From NCBI GenBank assembly GCA_002422315.1, contig DIUJ01000038.1:1-9509 (forward strand): a stretch of 9,509 nucleotides of DNA. Direction: 5' to 3'. Under the pieces are notes generated by a model that made no database searches, had not been told where the DNA came from, and worked only from the letters and a program-made list of their open reading frames with translations. Position numbers and translations under genes: made by a program. Within the stretch, counting starts at the first letter, position 1. Each line of letters opens with the position of its first letter. Positions 1 through 5,543 of the stretch are shown here, one piece after another. The DNA is from Bacteroidetes bacterium UBA6161. Lineage in GTDB: Bacteria; Bacteroidota; Bacteroidia; NS11-12g; UBA955.

Positions 1-23
1 TCAACTTATTTCAGGCATTGACA
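1..23 (+). repeat. Left copy of 23-bp end inverted repeat
   Basis: The first 23 bases (TCAACTTATT...CATTGACA) are an exact reverse complement of positions 9485-9507. The match continues imperfectly inwards: positions 28-63 align with the reverse complement of about 9347-9391, sharing ACTTTTCAC, TTTCCC and the 12-mer TTCTGCGTTCTA (52-63 against 9347-9358). The right flank has a GTAAACT array and extra purine-rich words that the left lacks. It could be the border of a large element, or a dispersed intergenic repeat at which an assembly broke. Confidence 0.85.
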
Positions 24-125
24 TTCAACTTTTCACATTTCCCTTTTTCACTTCTGCGTTCTAAATAAACCCGTTTTTTCGCCTTATGTTTTTGTCACGT
101 TTTTTGCAGGGGAAGGCAAAAAAAT

Positions 126-263
126 CCAGCAAACTTTGTTTGGGACACGTATGCCAAAAAAATAATTTCGTTTTCATCTTAATCCCCGGGTTAAAACCCA
201 GGGCTATAAATATTTTTCTCCTCTGGAGAAATGGAAGCTTTGTTAATTTTAAAGGTTTGCTGG
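126..263. repeat. Compound hairpin element bounded by CCAGCAAAC / GTTTGCTGG
   Basis: A perfect 9-bp inverted repeat (CCAGCAAAC at 126-134, GTTTGCTGG at 255-263) encloses two smaller dyads. One is CCCCGGGTT/AACCCAGGG (184-203, one mismatch, 2-base loop). The other is TTTCTCC-TCT-GGAGAAA (215-231, perfect). The second lies in a 30-base word (206-235) that recurs inverted at 9301-9330 with one difference. Any open frame here, such as one starting at 86, is made of repeat sequence and I do not call it a gene. The element resembles REP-type intergenic palindromes; its family is not identified. Confidence 0.6.
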
Positions 264-326
264 TTCAGGAGCTTACTCTCAAATTTTCTTATTTAATCTA
301 GTTTTGTGCTATAACAAATTAGCGAT

Positions 327-368
327 ATGAATAAAATTATTACTTTATCAGTTATTGTTATATTTTAA
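327..368 (+). pseudogene. Possible leftover signal-peptide start (13 codons)
   Basis: ATG at 327 opens MNKIITLSVIVIF and then stops at 366-368. A short basic start followed by a hydrophobic run is how many Bacteroidota exported proteins begin. A TAGTTTTG box (299-306) fits the -7 consensus TAnnTTTG 20 bases upstream. Because a T9SS sorting-domain tail sits on the same strand at 675-821, both could be ends of one lost secreted-protein gene. This is inference; a 13-codon frame with such a sequence can also arise by chance in AT-rich DNA. Confidence 0.2.
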
Positions 369-402
369 CGCTTAAAGAGTTTTGAACCCTTGAAGCGTTT
401 TT
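367..402 (+). terminator. Terminator-like hairpin
   Basis: AACGCTT (367-373) pairs with AAGCGTT (393-399), and a run of T residues follows to 402. The stem is 7 bp and can extend past a mismatch; the loop is long (about 19 bases). It lies directly after the 13-codon frame ending at 368. Plausible but weak as an intrinsic terminator. Confidence 0.3.
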
Positions 403-442
403 AACTTTAAAAACTACCAAACCTGCGAGGCTGCCATTACAG

Positions 443-476
443 TTACGTGTCCCCTACAAAGTTGACGGAGGGGCAC
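443..476. repeat. GC-richer hairpin with inverted partner at 132-152
   Basis: GTGTCCCCT (447-455) pairs with AGGGGCAC (469-476) as an 8-bp stem with one bulged base and a 13-base loop. The reverse complement of 443-463 matches 132-152 at 18 of 21 positions, sharing AACTTTGT and GGGACACGTA. Base composition is clearly richer in G+C than the nearby genes. I cannot assign it to a known RNA or element family. Confidence 0.45.
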
Positions 477-547
477 AGTGGGTAGGATAAGGACTTAGTG
501 GTAGAGTATGTCTATAGGTCGGTGACTAGCCCGTTTGTATGGAACAA

Positions 548-658
548 AGCCCAACATTGGCAGAAAAAACTTGAGTTAGGCTTTCAGCCTGTTGCGTGTT
601 CTGCGTGTCTTTTGCTCAAGGCGTTGCCTTGAGCTTTGTTGGGCTAGGCTTTCAGCCT
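548..658. repeat. REP-like palindrome cluster
   Basis: Several dyads are nested here. AGCCCAACA (548-556) is matched by TGTTGGGCT (637-645). AGGCT-TTC-AGCCT occurs twice (578-590 and 646-658). GCTCAAGGC-GTT-GCCTTGAGC (614-634) is a perfect 9-bp stem with a 3-base loop. Short-loop, GC-rich hairpins in repeated arrangement are the hallmark of REP/BIME elements, often moved by IS200-like REP-associated tyrosine transposases (RAYTs). No such transposase lies in the window, so any mobilising enzyme would act in trans. The open frame 486-632 runs through these hairpins and is not credible as a gene. Confidence 0.6.
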
Positions 659-674
659 GAAAACAATAGCATAA

Positions 675-821
675 AACTTGCCCTTCCGTCCGCCTGCGGC
701 AGACAACTCAATCATGCTGATGGAATTGAGAGGGGTAGAAATAGAAGGTGAGATGGTACAGCTTTCTACCCAAAAACTTAGCAATGGCATTTATTTTATT
801 AAAACCATTAGCCAAATATGA
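675..821 (+). pseudogene. Orphan T9SS type A C-terminal sorting-domain fragment
   Basis: The reading frame from after the stop at 672-674 to TGA at 819-821 ends in a stretch reading ELRGVEIEGEMVQ, then LSTQKLSNGIYFIKTISQI. The pattern 'hydrophobic-x-G ... L-S-x-L-x-x-G-(I/V)-Y-F-(I/V)-K' at a C-terminus is that of Bacteroidota T9SS cargo sorting domains, where it directs export and attachment. The usual beginning of the domain (a YPNP-like motif) is absent. In its place is a palindromic repeat (688-704, GTCCGCC-TGC-GGCAGAC with one mismatch). No start codon, signal peptide or cargo domain is connected to it. I read it as the 3' end of a secreted-protein gene destroyed by repeat insertion or deletion. 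Confidence 0.5.
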
Positions 822-860
822 AATAAGTTAAAAGTTAGAAGTTAAGTGTTAAGTGTTAAA

Positions 861-958
861 ATTCTGCAATCTAAATTCTGCAATCTAAATTCTGCAATCT
901 AAATTCTGCAATCTAAATTCTGCAATCTAAATTCTGCAATCTAAATTCTGCAATCTAC
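861..958. repeat. Tandem array, 7 x 14 bp
   Basis: Seven head-to-tail copies of ATTCTGCAATCTAA start at 861, 875, 889, 903, 917, 931 and 945. All are identical except the last base of the final copy. Related words (ATTCTACATTCTTCGTTCTTCGTTCC) follow to about 984, and GTTAAGT words precede at 829-860. The array ends 32 bases before the stop codon of the TPM gene on the opposite strand. It has no spacers and is not CRISPR. Near-perfect identity suggests recent slippage expansion. Confidence 0.95.
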
Positions 959-990
959 ATTCTACATTCTTCGTTCTTCGTTCCTTCATC

Positions 991-1731
991 CTACCATCTT
1001 CCACCAGCACCGCCACCGCCAAAGCCTCCGCCACCAAATCCGCCCCAGCTTCCGCCACTACCACCAAAGCCTCCGCCGCCGCCCCAAGAGCCTCCACCAT
1101 GAGTAGGGAAAAATGGGGTGCCCAAGCTCCCAGGACCTCCTATCCCTCCTCTCCCATTTTTACCACCTCTTCCTATTGAACTAATTAGAATAATAATAAC
1201 CAATACTATAATTGCAACCATTATTGGAGAAATTTCTTTACTTTTTATTTCATGTAATTCAAATTCCCCTTGCCCTTTGGAAGCTATAAAATTTACAGAT
1301 TTTTGCAAACCCTCATACACTTGTTGGTTTCTAAAAGAAGGAATAATTACCTCATTTATTAACCTTTTGGCCAATGCATCAGGCAAAAACCCTTCTACAT
1401 TTCTACCTGTTTGAATAAAAATAGCCCTATCGTTTTGTGAGATATATAGTAAAACCCCATTGTTGTTCTTATCTCCCACACCCCAGCCTCTTGCATATTC
1501 TAATGACCTATCAAATTCAGACTTCCCTTTTAAATCCTTTTCAATTACTATTGAAATTACAATATTTGAGCTGTCTTTTACCTGCTGAACGCTTTGTTCT
1601 AGCATGGAAACTTCTACTGGGGTTAAAAAACTTCCAGTAAAATCGTTTACAAGTTTTTTGGGAACAGGGGGTACCTGAGCAAAACCATGAAGGCTAAAAA
1701 GAAGAATTAGAAAAAACGATAACTTACGCAT
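991..1731 (-). CDS. Exported, membrane-anchored TPM-domain protein with glycine-rich tail (YgcG-like)
   Basis: 246 residues. A signal peptide covers about residues 1-19 (MRKLSFFLILLFSLHGFAQ), followed by a TPM domain (about 27-150) with the family's NNNGVLLYIS and IQTGRNVEGFLPD blocks. A transmembrane segment lies near 169-186, then a Gly/Phe/Trp tail ending GGRW. This layout is that of YgcG-type TPM proteins, which sit in the envelope with the domain outside the cytoplasm. The biochemical role in bacteria is unsettled; a plant TPM relative was linked to photosystem II repair and acid phosphatase activity. The start chosen is the ATG at 1731 rather than one 24 codons upstream, because it begins a clean signal peptide. 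It overlaps the stop of the upstream TPM gene by 8 bases (ATGCGTAA), which suggests translational coupling. Third gene of the lemA operon. Confidence 0.9.
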   Translation of the reverse strand: MRKLSFFLILLFSLHGFAQVPPVPKKLVNDFTGSFLTPVEVSMLEQSVQQVKDSSNIVISIVIEKDLKGKSEFDRSLEYARGWGVGDKNNNGVLLYISQNDRAIFIQTGRNVEGFLPDALAKRLINEVIIPSFRNQQVYEGLQKSVNFIASKGQGEFELHEIKSKEISPIMVAIIVLVIIILISSIGRGGKNGRGGIGGPGSLGTPFFPTHGGGSWGGGGGFGGSGGSWGGFGGGGFGGGGAGGRW

Positions 1732-2164
1732 CAAAAGAAATATGGTTAGGAAGTTGATTTGGAGTCGGGTTATTACTTGGAAACAAGCTTTGTAAATTTT
1801 CACCTACTTTGGTTATTGCTTGCAATATCCCATTTTCCATATTGCCTTCCATAAAATTTTGTAACATAATTTCCTTAGTAGAATTCCAGAAATCGGCGCC
1901 TACCTTTTCATTAATTCCCTGATCTCCAATAATTGCAAACTCTCTAAAATCAGGACAGATAAAGATTAATACGCCATTTCTTTCCTCTGTCTTATCCATC
2001 CCCAATTCCTTAAACTTTTCTACAGCTTGATCAAATATATTTTTTACCAATACTTTAGCAATATGAATTCTGATTTCTCCTGTAGTATGATTTTCTGCAG
2101 AAGCTATGGCATTTTCTATTCTTGAAATTTGATCTAAATCAAGAAATTTTTGGGTAGATTGCAT
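1724..2164 (-). CDS. Small soluble TPM-domain protein
   Basis: 146 residues, essentially a single TPM domain: TTGEIRIH near 27-34, ERNGVLIFI near 61-69, FAIIGDQGI near 76-84, and the closing helix around GILQAITKVGENLQSLF (112-128). It has no signal peptide or membrane segment, so it should be cytoplasmic, unlike the exported TPM protein downstream. It starts 4 bases after the lemA stop and overlaps the next gene by 8 bases, so the three genes form one operon. LemA with one exported and one soluble TPM protein is a recurrent arrangement in Bacteroidota. Partnership with LemA is inferred from gene order; no catalytic motif allows a reaction to be named. Confidence 0.88.
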   Translation of the reverse strand: MQSTQKFLDLDQISRIENAIASAENHTTGEIRIHIAKVLVKNIFDQAVEKFKELGMDKTEERNGVLIFICPDFREFAIIGDQGINEKVGADFWNSTKEIMLQNFMEGNMENGILQAITKVGENLQSLFPSNNPTPNQLPNHISFDA

Positions 2165-2168
2165 AGGA

Positions 2169-2768
2169 TTAGAAATTAAATTCTACTTCGCGAGGTTTTG
2201 CTGCTGCTTCTTCGGAGTTAAACATTTCTCTGGGGTCAAATCCGAAAATAGAAGCCCACAATTTACCTGGGAAACGTTTTACTTTTTTGTTGTACAATCC
2301 TACTGCCGCATTGTAATCCACTCTCGCGGTTTGTATCCTATTTTCTGTGCCTTCTAGTTGGGCTTGTAGTTCCAAGAAATTTTGGTTTGCTTTTAGATTT
2401 GGATATTGCTCAGCTACAACTAAAAGCCTGCTAAGTGCGCCACTCATTTGGGATTGGGCCTGCATAAAATTTTTCATAGCTACAGGGTCTTTTAGTGCCT
2501 CTGCGGTCATGGTCATAGAACCTACTTTTGCTCTTGCGTTTGTAATTTCTGTTAAGGTACTTTTTTCAAAATCAGCAGCTCCTTTTACAGTATTTACCAA
2601 ATTGCCTATTAGGTCGTACCTTCTTTGGTATTGAGACTCCACATCTGCCCAAGATTTATCTACTTCCACTTCGGAGTCAACCAAACCATTGTAACTTGAA
2701 CACCCATTAAAACCAGTAACCAATAGCAATCCACCGATTACTATCCATAGTATATTTTTCTTAATCAT
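2169..2768 (-). CDS. lemA: LemA family protein
   Basis: 199 residues, normal length for the family. A hydrophobic N-terminal segment (about 6-20) anchors the protein, followed by the helical LemA domain: VDKSWADVESQYQRRYDLI (37-55), EQYPNLKANQNFLELQAQLE (120-139), a YN...YN pair (152-160) and FPGKLWASIFGF (166-177). A Cys at 23 follows the hydrophobic stretch, but FNGC is a poor lipobox, so lipidation is uncertain. LemA proteins are predicted to expose the helical domain outside the cytoplasmic membrane; function is poorly known. It is first in an operon with two TPM-domain genes and has a two-box Bacteroidota promoter just upstream. The start is the only ATG giving the usual N-terminus. Confidence 0.95.
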   Translation of the reverse strand: MIKKNILWIVIGGLLLVTGFNGCSSYNGLVDSEVEVDKSWADVESQYQRRYDLIGNLVNTVKGAADFEKSTLTEITNARAKVGSMTMTAEALKDPVAMKNFMQAQSQMSGALSRLLVVAEQYPNLKANQNFLELQAQLEGTENRIQTARVDYNAAVGLYNKKVKRFPGKLWASIFGFDPREMFNSEEAAAKPREVEFNF

Positions 2769-2786
2769 TTTGAATATAATTTATCA

Positions 2787-2816
2787 CAAAATTAGGCCAA
2801 AAACATTAAAGTCAAA
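2787..2816 (-). promoter_or_regulatory. Promoter of the lemA-TPM operon
   Basis: On the minus strand a -7 box TAATTTTG (2787-2794) and a -33 box TTTG (2813-2816) are 18 bases apart, which fits the Bacteroidota consensus TTTG-N17-23-TAnnTTTG. The -7 box ends 18 bases before the lemA ATG. This is the only promoter in the window with both boxes clearly visible. The perfect 12-bp palindrome ACAATTAATTGT (2830-2841) lies just upstream and could bind a regulator. Confidence 0.65.
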
Positions 2817-2910
2817 AACTTAATATTCCACAATTAATTGTCATTGCTCAAGAATAGATTGTTTTTACAATAAAAGCGACAAAATTCTAGAACTCCATAC
2901 TATTTCTGTG

Positions 2911-2918
2911 TATGTTTG
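2911..2918 (+). promoter_or_regulatory. pepT -7 box, possibly leaderless
   Basis: TATGTTTG matches TAnnTTTG and ends 6 bases before the ATG at 2925. Transcription starting about that far downstream would begin at or next to the start codon. No clear -33 TTTG is seen. The in-frame TTG at 2916 lies inside this box and so is unlikely to be the start. Confidence 0.55.
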
Positions 2919-2924
2919 CAATTG

Positions 2925-4184
2925 ATGGAAAAATTCAAAAACTACGAATCTTCAGTAGAGGAGAGGTTTATACGTTACGCACAAATAGATACGGAGGCAG
3001 ATCCGAATTCAAACACCATGCCTTCTTCCATGAAACAAAAGGACTTAAGCAAGTTGCTGGTGCAAGAGTTAAAGGAAATGGGAATACACGATGCGGAATT
3101 AGATGCCAATGGCTATGTTTATGCTAGCATAGAATCCAATGTAGATTTTGAGGTGCCTGTTTTATGTTTTTGTTCGCATGTAGATACTTCGCCAGATGTA
3201 ACTGGTAAAAATGTAAAACCCATAGTAAGAAAAAACTACGATGGTAAAAAACTTGCTTTTCCAGATGATTCTAGTTTATTTTTAGATCCCAAAGAGCACC
3301 CCTATTTACTGAAAAGAATTGGTGACGATATTGTTACAGCATCAGGCTTGAGCCTCTTAGGCGCAGACGACAAAGCGGGAGTTGCAATAATCATGGATTT
3401 TGCAAAGCATTTGTGTAACAATCCTGAAATAAAACATGGTAAAATTAGAATACTCTTTACTCCTGATGAGGAGATAGGTAGAGGGGTGGATGGATTGGAT
3501 ATGAAGAAATTGGGCGCAGATTTTGGATATACTTTGGATGGTGGTGAAAGAGGTAGCTTAGAAGGCGAATCCTTTTCGGCAGATGCCTGTAAAATAACTT
3601 TTTATGGTGTAAGCGCTCACCCAGGATATGCTAAAAACAAAATGGTATCGGCTATAAAAGTTGCCTCTGCATTTGTGGATTTATTGCCTAAAGATACGTG
3701 GTGCCCAGAAAAAACAGAAGGAAGAGAAGGTTTTGTACATCCTCTAAGCATAGAAGGAACCATAGAAAAGACCACTGTTCAATTTATAGTTAGAGACTTT
3801 GAAACAAAAAAGCTTAAAGAATACGCAGATAAATTAGATAACCTTGCCAAAGAAACAATCGCAAAATTTGAAGGCAGTACCTATACCCTAGAAGTTAATG
3901 AACAATATAGAAATATGGGAGAAATTCTAGAGCAAAATCCACAGGTTATGGAATATGCCAAAGAAGCGTACCGTATGGCAGGATTAGAAACCCATATAGA
4001 ACCTATAAGGGGTGGAACGGATGGATCTAGACTTTCCTTTATGGGCCTACCCTGCCCCAATATCTTTACAGGAGAAATGGCTATTCACTCTAGAGTAGAA
4101 TATGTAAGTGTTCAAGACATGGAAAAAGCAGTAGAATGTCTTTATTATCTTTGCAATATTTGGACACAGAATGCTGCTAAATAA
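2925..4184 (+). CDS. pepT: Peptidase T (tripeptide aminopeptidase)
   Basis: 419 residues, near the usual 410. Cytoplasmic M20B metallopeptidase that removes the N-terminal residue from tripeptides using two zinc ions. By alignment from memory with E. coli PepT the active site is complete: His85 and Asp87 in SHVDTSPD, bridging Asp148 in GADDKAG, catalytic Glu182 and Glu183 in PDEEIG, Asp205 in TLDGGE, and His388 in AIHSR. The dimerisation (lid) domain is roughly residues 220-325, opening with FYGVSAHPG. The start is the ATG at 2925 (MEKFKNYESS); a TTG three codons earlier sits within the -7 box. It diverges from lemA and converges on mltG with only 12 bases between the stop codons and no visible terminator. 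Confidence 0.97.
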   Translation: MEKFKNYESSVEERFIRYAQIDTEADPNSNTMPSSMKQKDLSKLLVQELKEMGIHDAELDANGYVYASIESNVDFEVPVLCFCSHVDTSPDVTGKNVKPIVRKNYDGKKLAFPDDSSLFLDPKEHPYLLKRIGDDIVTASGLSLLGADDKAGVAIIMDFAKHLCNNPEIKHGKIRILFTPDEEIGRGVDGLDMKKLGADFGYTLDGGERGSLEGESFSADACKITFYGVSAHPGYAKNKMVSAIKVASAFVDLLPKDTWCPEKTEGREGFVHPLSIEGTIEKTTVQFIVRDFETKKLKEYADKLDNLAKETIAKFEGSTYTLEVNEQYRNMGEILEQNPQVMEYAKEAYRMAGLETHIEPIRGGTDGSRLSFMGLPCPNIFTGEMAIHSRVEYVSVQDMEKAVECLYYLCNIWTQNAAK

Positions 4185-4196
4185 CAGCTAGTACTT

Positions 4197-5246
4197 TTAT
4201 TTTATGCCTTGTTGATTCAAAAACTTGTGGTATCTATTGGCATTGTTTATATGCTCTGTATCTGTTTTGGCAAAAATATGCAGGCCTGAATAATCAGGAC
4301 TGGCACAAAAAAACATATAATCGTGTTTCTCAGCATTTAAAACCGCCTGCAATGCTTGCATACTTGGAACACAAATGGGGCCAGGAGGCAATCCCTGGAT
4401 GTAATAGGTGTTGTATGGATGTTCTAATTGCGTATGTATTCTCAAAATTCTTTTTAAACTTGGGTTATTTAGTGCAAATTTCACTGTTGGGTCGGCTTGC
4501 AGTTTCCACCCTTTTTCCAATCTATTTAAATAAACCCCTGCTACCCTTGGCATTTCTTGTACTTTATTCGTTTCTTTGTCAACAATCGAAGCCAATATGG
4601 AAACCTCCAAAGAGCTTAATCCTTTTGTTTTAGCTTGTGCCATGCGTTCCTCATTCCAAAATTTATTGTATTCTGTGTGTAGCTTTGCAAAAACTTCTCG
4701 CGGCGAAGTGTACCAAAACATATTATATGTATTGGGGATAATCATTGAAGCAATAGTGTTTGCCGTTAAACCAAAATCTACAATCAAAGAATCGTTGTTA
4801 ACAAAATCAAAAAAATCTTCTTTTGAAGGCTCTAGCTTCGATCCGAGGGTTTCGCAAACAGTCTCAATACTAGAAGAGCCCCTAAGCACCACATTGGTAG
4901 TTACAATTTTAGCTTGTAAAAATGTTTTAATTATCTGAACTAAAGTAAAACCGGGCTCTATGGTGAAATTGCCTTCTTTAATCCTTGAATCCAACCGCAC
5001 TTTTTCGGCTATTAATTTAAAAACATAAGGATATTTTAAATTGGCTTGATTTTCCAATTTTTCCGAGATAGACTCTGTATTATCTTCGTTAGTAAGTGAA
5101 ATTTTTACATTCTCAGATATTTCCACCGCACTGCCTTTCCACAAAACCCAACCCAGTACAGAAAAAAGAGCAAAAATCAACAATACGAAATAAAACAATT
5201 TTCGACGTATGCTTTTTGACTTAGTTTTTTGGGGTGTTTTATTCAC
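4197..5246 (-). CDS. mltG: MltG (YceG-like) endolytic murein transglycosylase
   Basis: 349 residues from the chosen start, typical length. A basic N-terminus leads to one transmembrane segment (about 17-36); the rest is outside the inner membrane. The catalytic YceG domain shows ASIVDKET (219-226) with the conserved Glu225, then NRLEKGWKLQADPTV (241-255), YNTYYIQGLPPGPI (278-291) and a C-terminal HDYMFFCASPD block. The enzyme cuts nascent peptidoglycan strands close to the membrane and is thought to set glycan length. The start is called at the GTG 5246: a longer frame starts at TTG 5264, but that codon overlaps the -7 box TAATTTTG (5262-5269), and no ATG lies between. Adjacent divergent dapB also serves peptidoglycan supply. 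Confidence 0.95.
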   Translation of the reverse strand: MNKTPQKTKSKSIRRKLFYFVLLIFALFSVLGWVLWKGSAVEISENVKISLTNEDNTESISEKLENQANLKYPYVFKLIAEKVRLDSRIKEGNFTIEPGFTLVQIIKTFLQAKIVTTNVVLRGSSSIETVCETLGSKLEPSKEDFFDFVNNDSLIVDFGLTANTIASMIIPNTYNMFWYTSPREVFAKLHTEYNKFWNEERMAQAKTKGLSSLEVSILASIVDKETNKVQEMPRVAGVYLNRLEKGWKLQADPTVKFALNNPSLKRILRIHTQLEHPYNTYYIQGLPPGPICVPSMQALQAVLNAEKHDYMFFCASPDYSGLHIFAKTDTEHINNANRYHKFLNQQGIK

Positions 5247-5261
5247 AAGATAATTTTTGTG

Positions 5262-5269
5262 CAAAATTA
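5262..5269 (-). promoter_or_regulatory. mltG -7 box
   Basis: TAATTTTG on the minus strand fits TAnnTTTG and ends 15 bases before the GTG start. No good -33 TTTG is visible. The place a -33 box would occupy (about 5288-5292) touches the edge of the 11-bp inverted repeat at 5291-5320, so a protein bound there could affect this promoter. Confidence 0.45.
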
Positions 5270-5290
5270 CAAAATAGTAGTTAATCCCAC

Positions 5291-5320
5291 ATTCAGCATT
5301 AGCGTTTTATAATGCTGAAT
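5291..5320. repeat. Perfect 11-bp inverted repeat upstream of mltG
   Basis: ATTCAGCATTA (5291-5301) and TAATGCTGAAT (5310-5320) are perfect reverse complements with an 8-base spacer. It is the mltG-proximal member of a series of dyads between mltG and dapB. It could be an operator or part of a REP-like element. Confidence 0.6.
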
Positions 5321-5356
5321 TGACGAAAATATTGCTCAAAAAGCATTTTTTATCAG

Positions 5357-5466
5357 GTCTTACGACTCCGATAGTCGTGTAAGACTCATTGGAGATTAAC
5401 CCTGACAAAATCTTTGATTTACGAAAGCTCATGACGCTTCTGTCAGAGTGTGACATTTATCGTCAT
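5357..5466. repeat. Dyad-rich intergenic element
   Basis: GTCTTACGACT (5357-5367) pairs with AGTCGTGTAAGAC (5373-5385) over 11 bp with a 2-base bulge and 5-base loop. Downstream, CTGACA (5402-5407) pairs with TGTCAG (5441-5446), ATGACG (5431-5436) with CGTCAT (5461-5466), and TGTCA (5441-5445) with TGACA (5451-5455). Some of these are mutually exclusive, so alternative folds are possible. No reading frame in this stretch looks coding. Candidate dispersed repeat or structured RNA. Confidence 0.5.
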
Positions 5467-5478
5467 CACCCAATAGGC

Positions 5479-5500
5479 AAAATACGCTAATGCGTATTTT
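5479..5500 (+). terminator. Perfect hairpin with T tail upstream of dapB
   Basis: AAAATACGC (5479-5487), loop TAAT, GCGTATTTT (5492-5500): a perfect 9-bp stem with T residues at its 3' side and A residues at its 5' side. It is terminator-like in both directions, although only the last pairs are T-rich. It lies 29 bases before the dapB -7 box, so it could insulate dapB from upstream reading or belong to the neighbouring repeat element. Confidence 0.4.
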
Positions 5501-5528
5501 AAGTTTATGTTTTTCAATGTTAAAAAAT

Positions 5529-5536
5529 TACCTTTG
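5529..5536 (+). promoter_or_regulatory. dapB -7 box, possibly leaderless
   Basis: TACCTTTG fits TAnnTTTG and ends 7 bases before the ATG at 5544, so the transcript may start at or beside the start codon. No convincing -33 box is seen. The box lies inside the longer frame that begins at 5490, which argues against that upstream start. Confidence 0.55.
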
Positions 5537-5543
5537 CAAGCGT

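Noticed and set aside
86..301. 71-codon open frame in the left flank
   Set aside because: It runs through two hairpins and the repeat word that recurs at 9301-9330, with no family resemblance and no promoter of its own.
488..512. tRNA-like D-arm (ACTTAGTGGTAGAGTA)
   Set aside because: The stretch can pair like a D-arm, but no matching acceptor stem, anticodon stem or TTCGANT-type T-loop follows. Chance resemblance.
486..632. 48-codon open frame without an ATG
   Set aside because: Its second half is the palindrome cluster. The first half has no recognisable motif, and a neighbouring frame would need a frameshift to join it. Not enough to call a pseudogene.
861..958. CRISPR array
   Set aside because: The unit is 14 bp, contiguous and without spacers, and no cas gene is present. 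It is a plain tandem repeat.
4185..4196. Terminator between convergent pepT and mltG
   Set aside because: Only 12 bases lie between the stop codons, with no usable stem. Any termination signal must lie inside the opposing gene.
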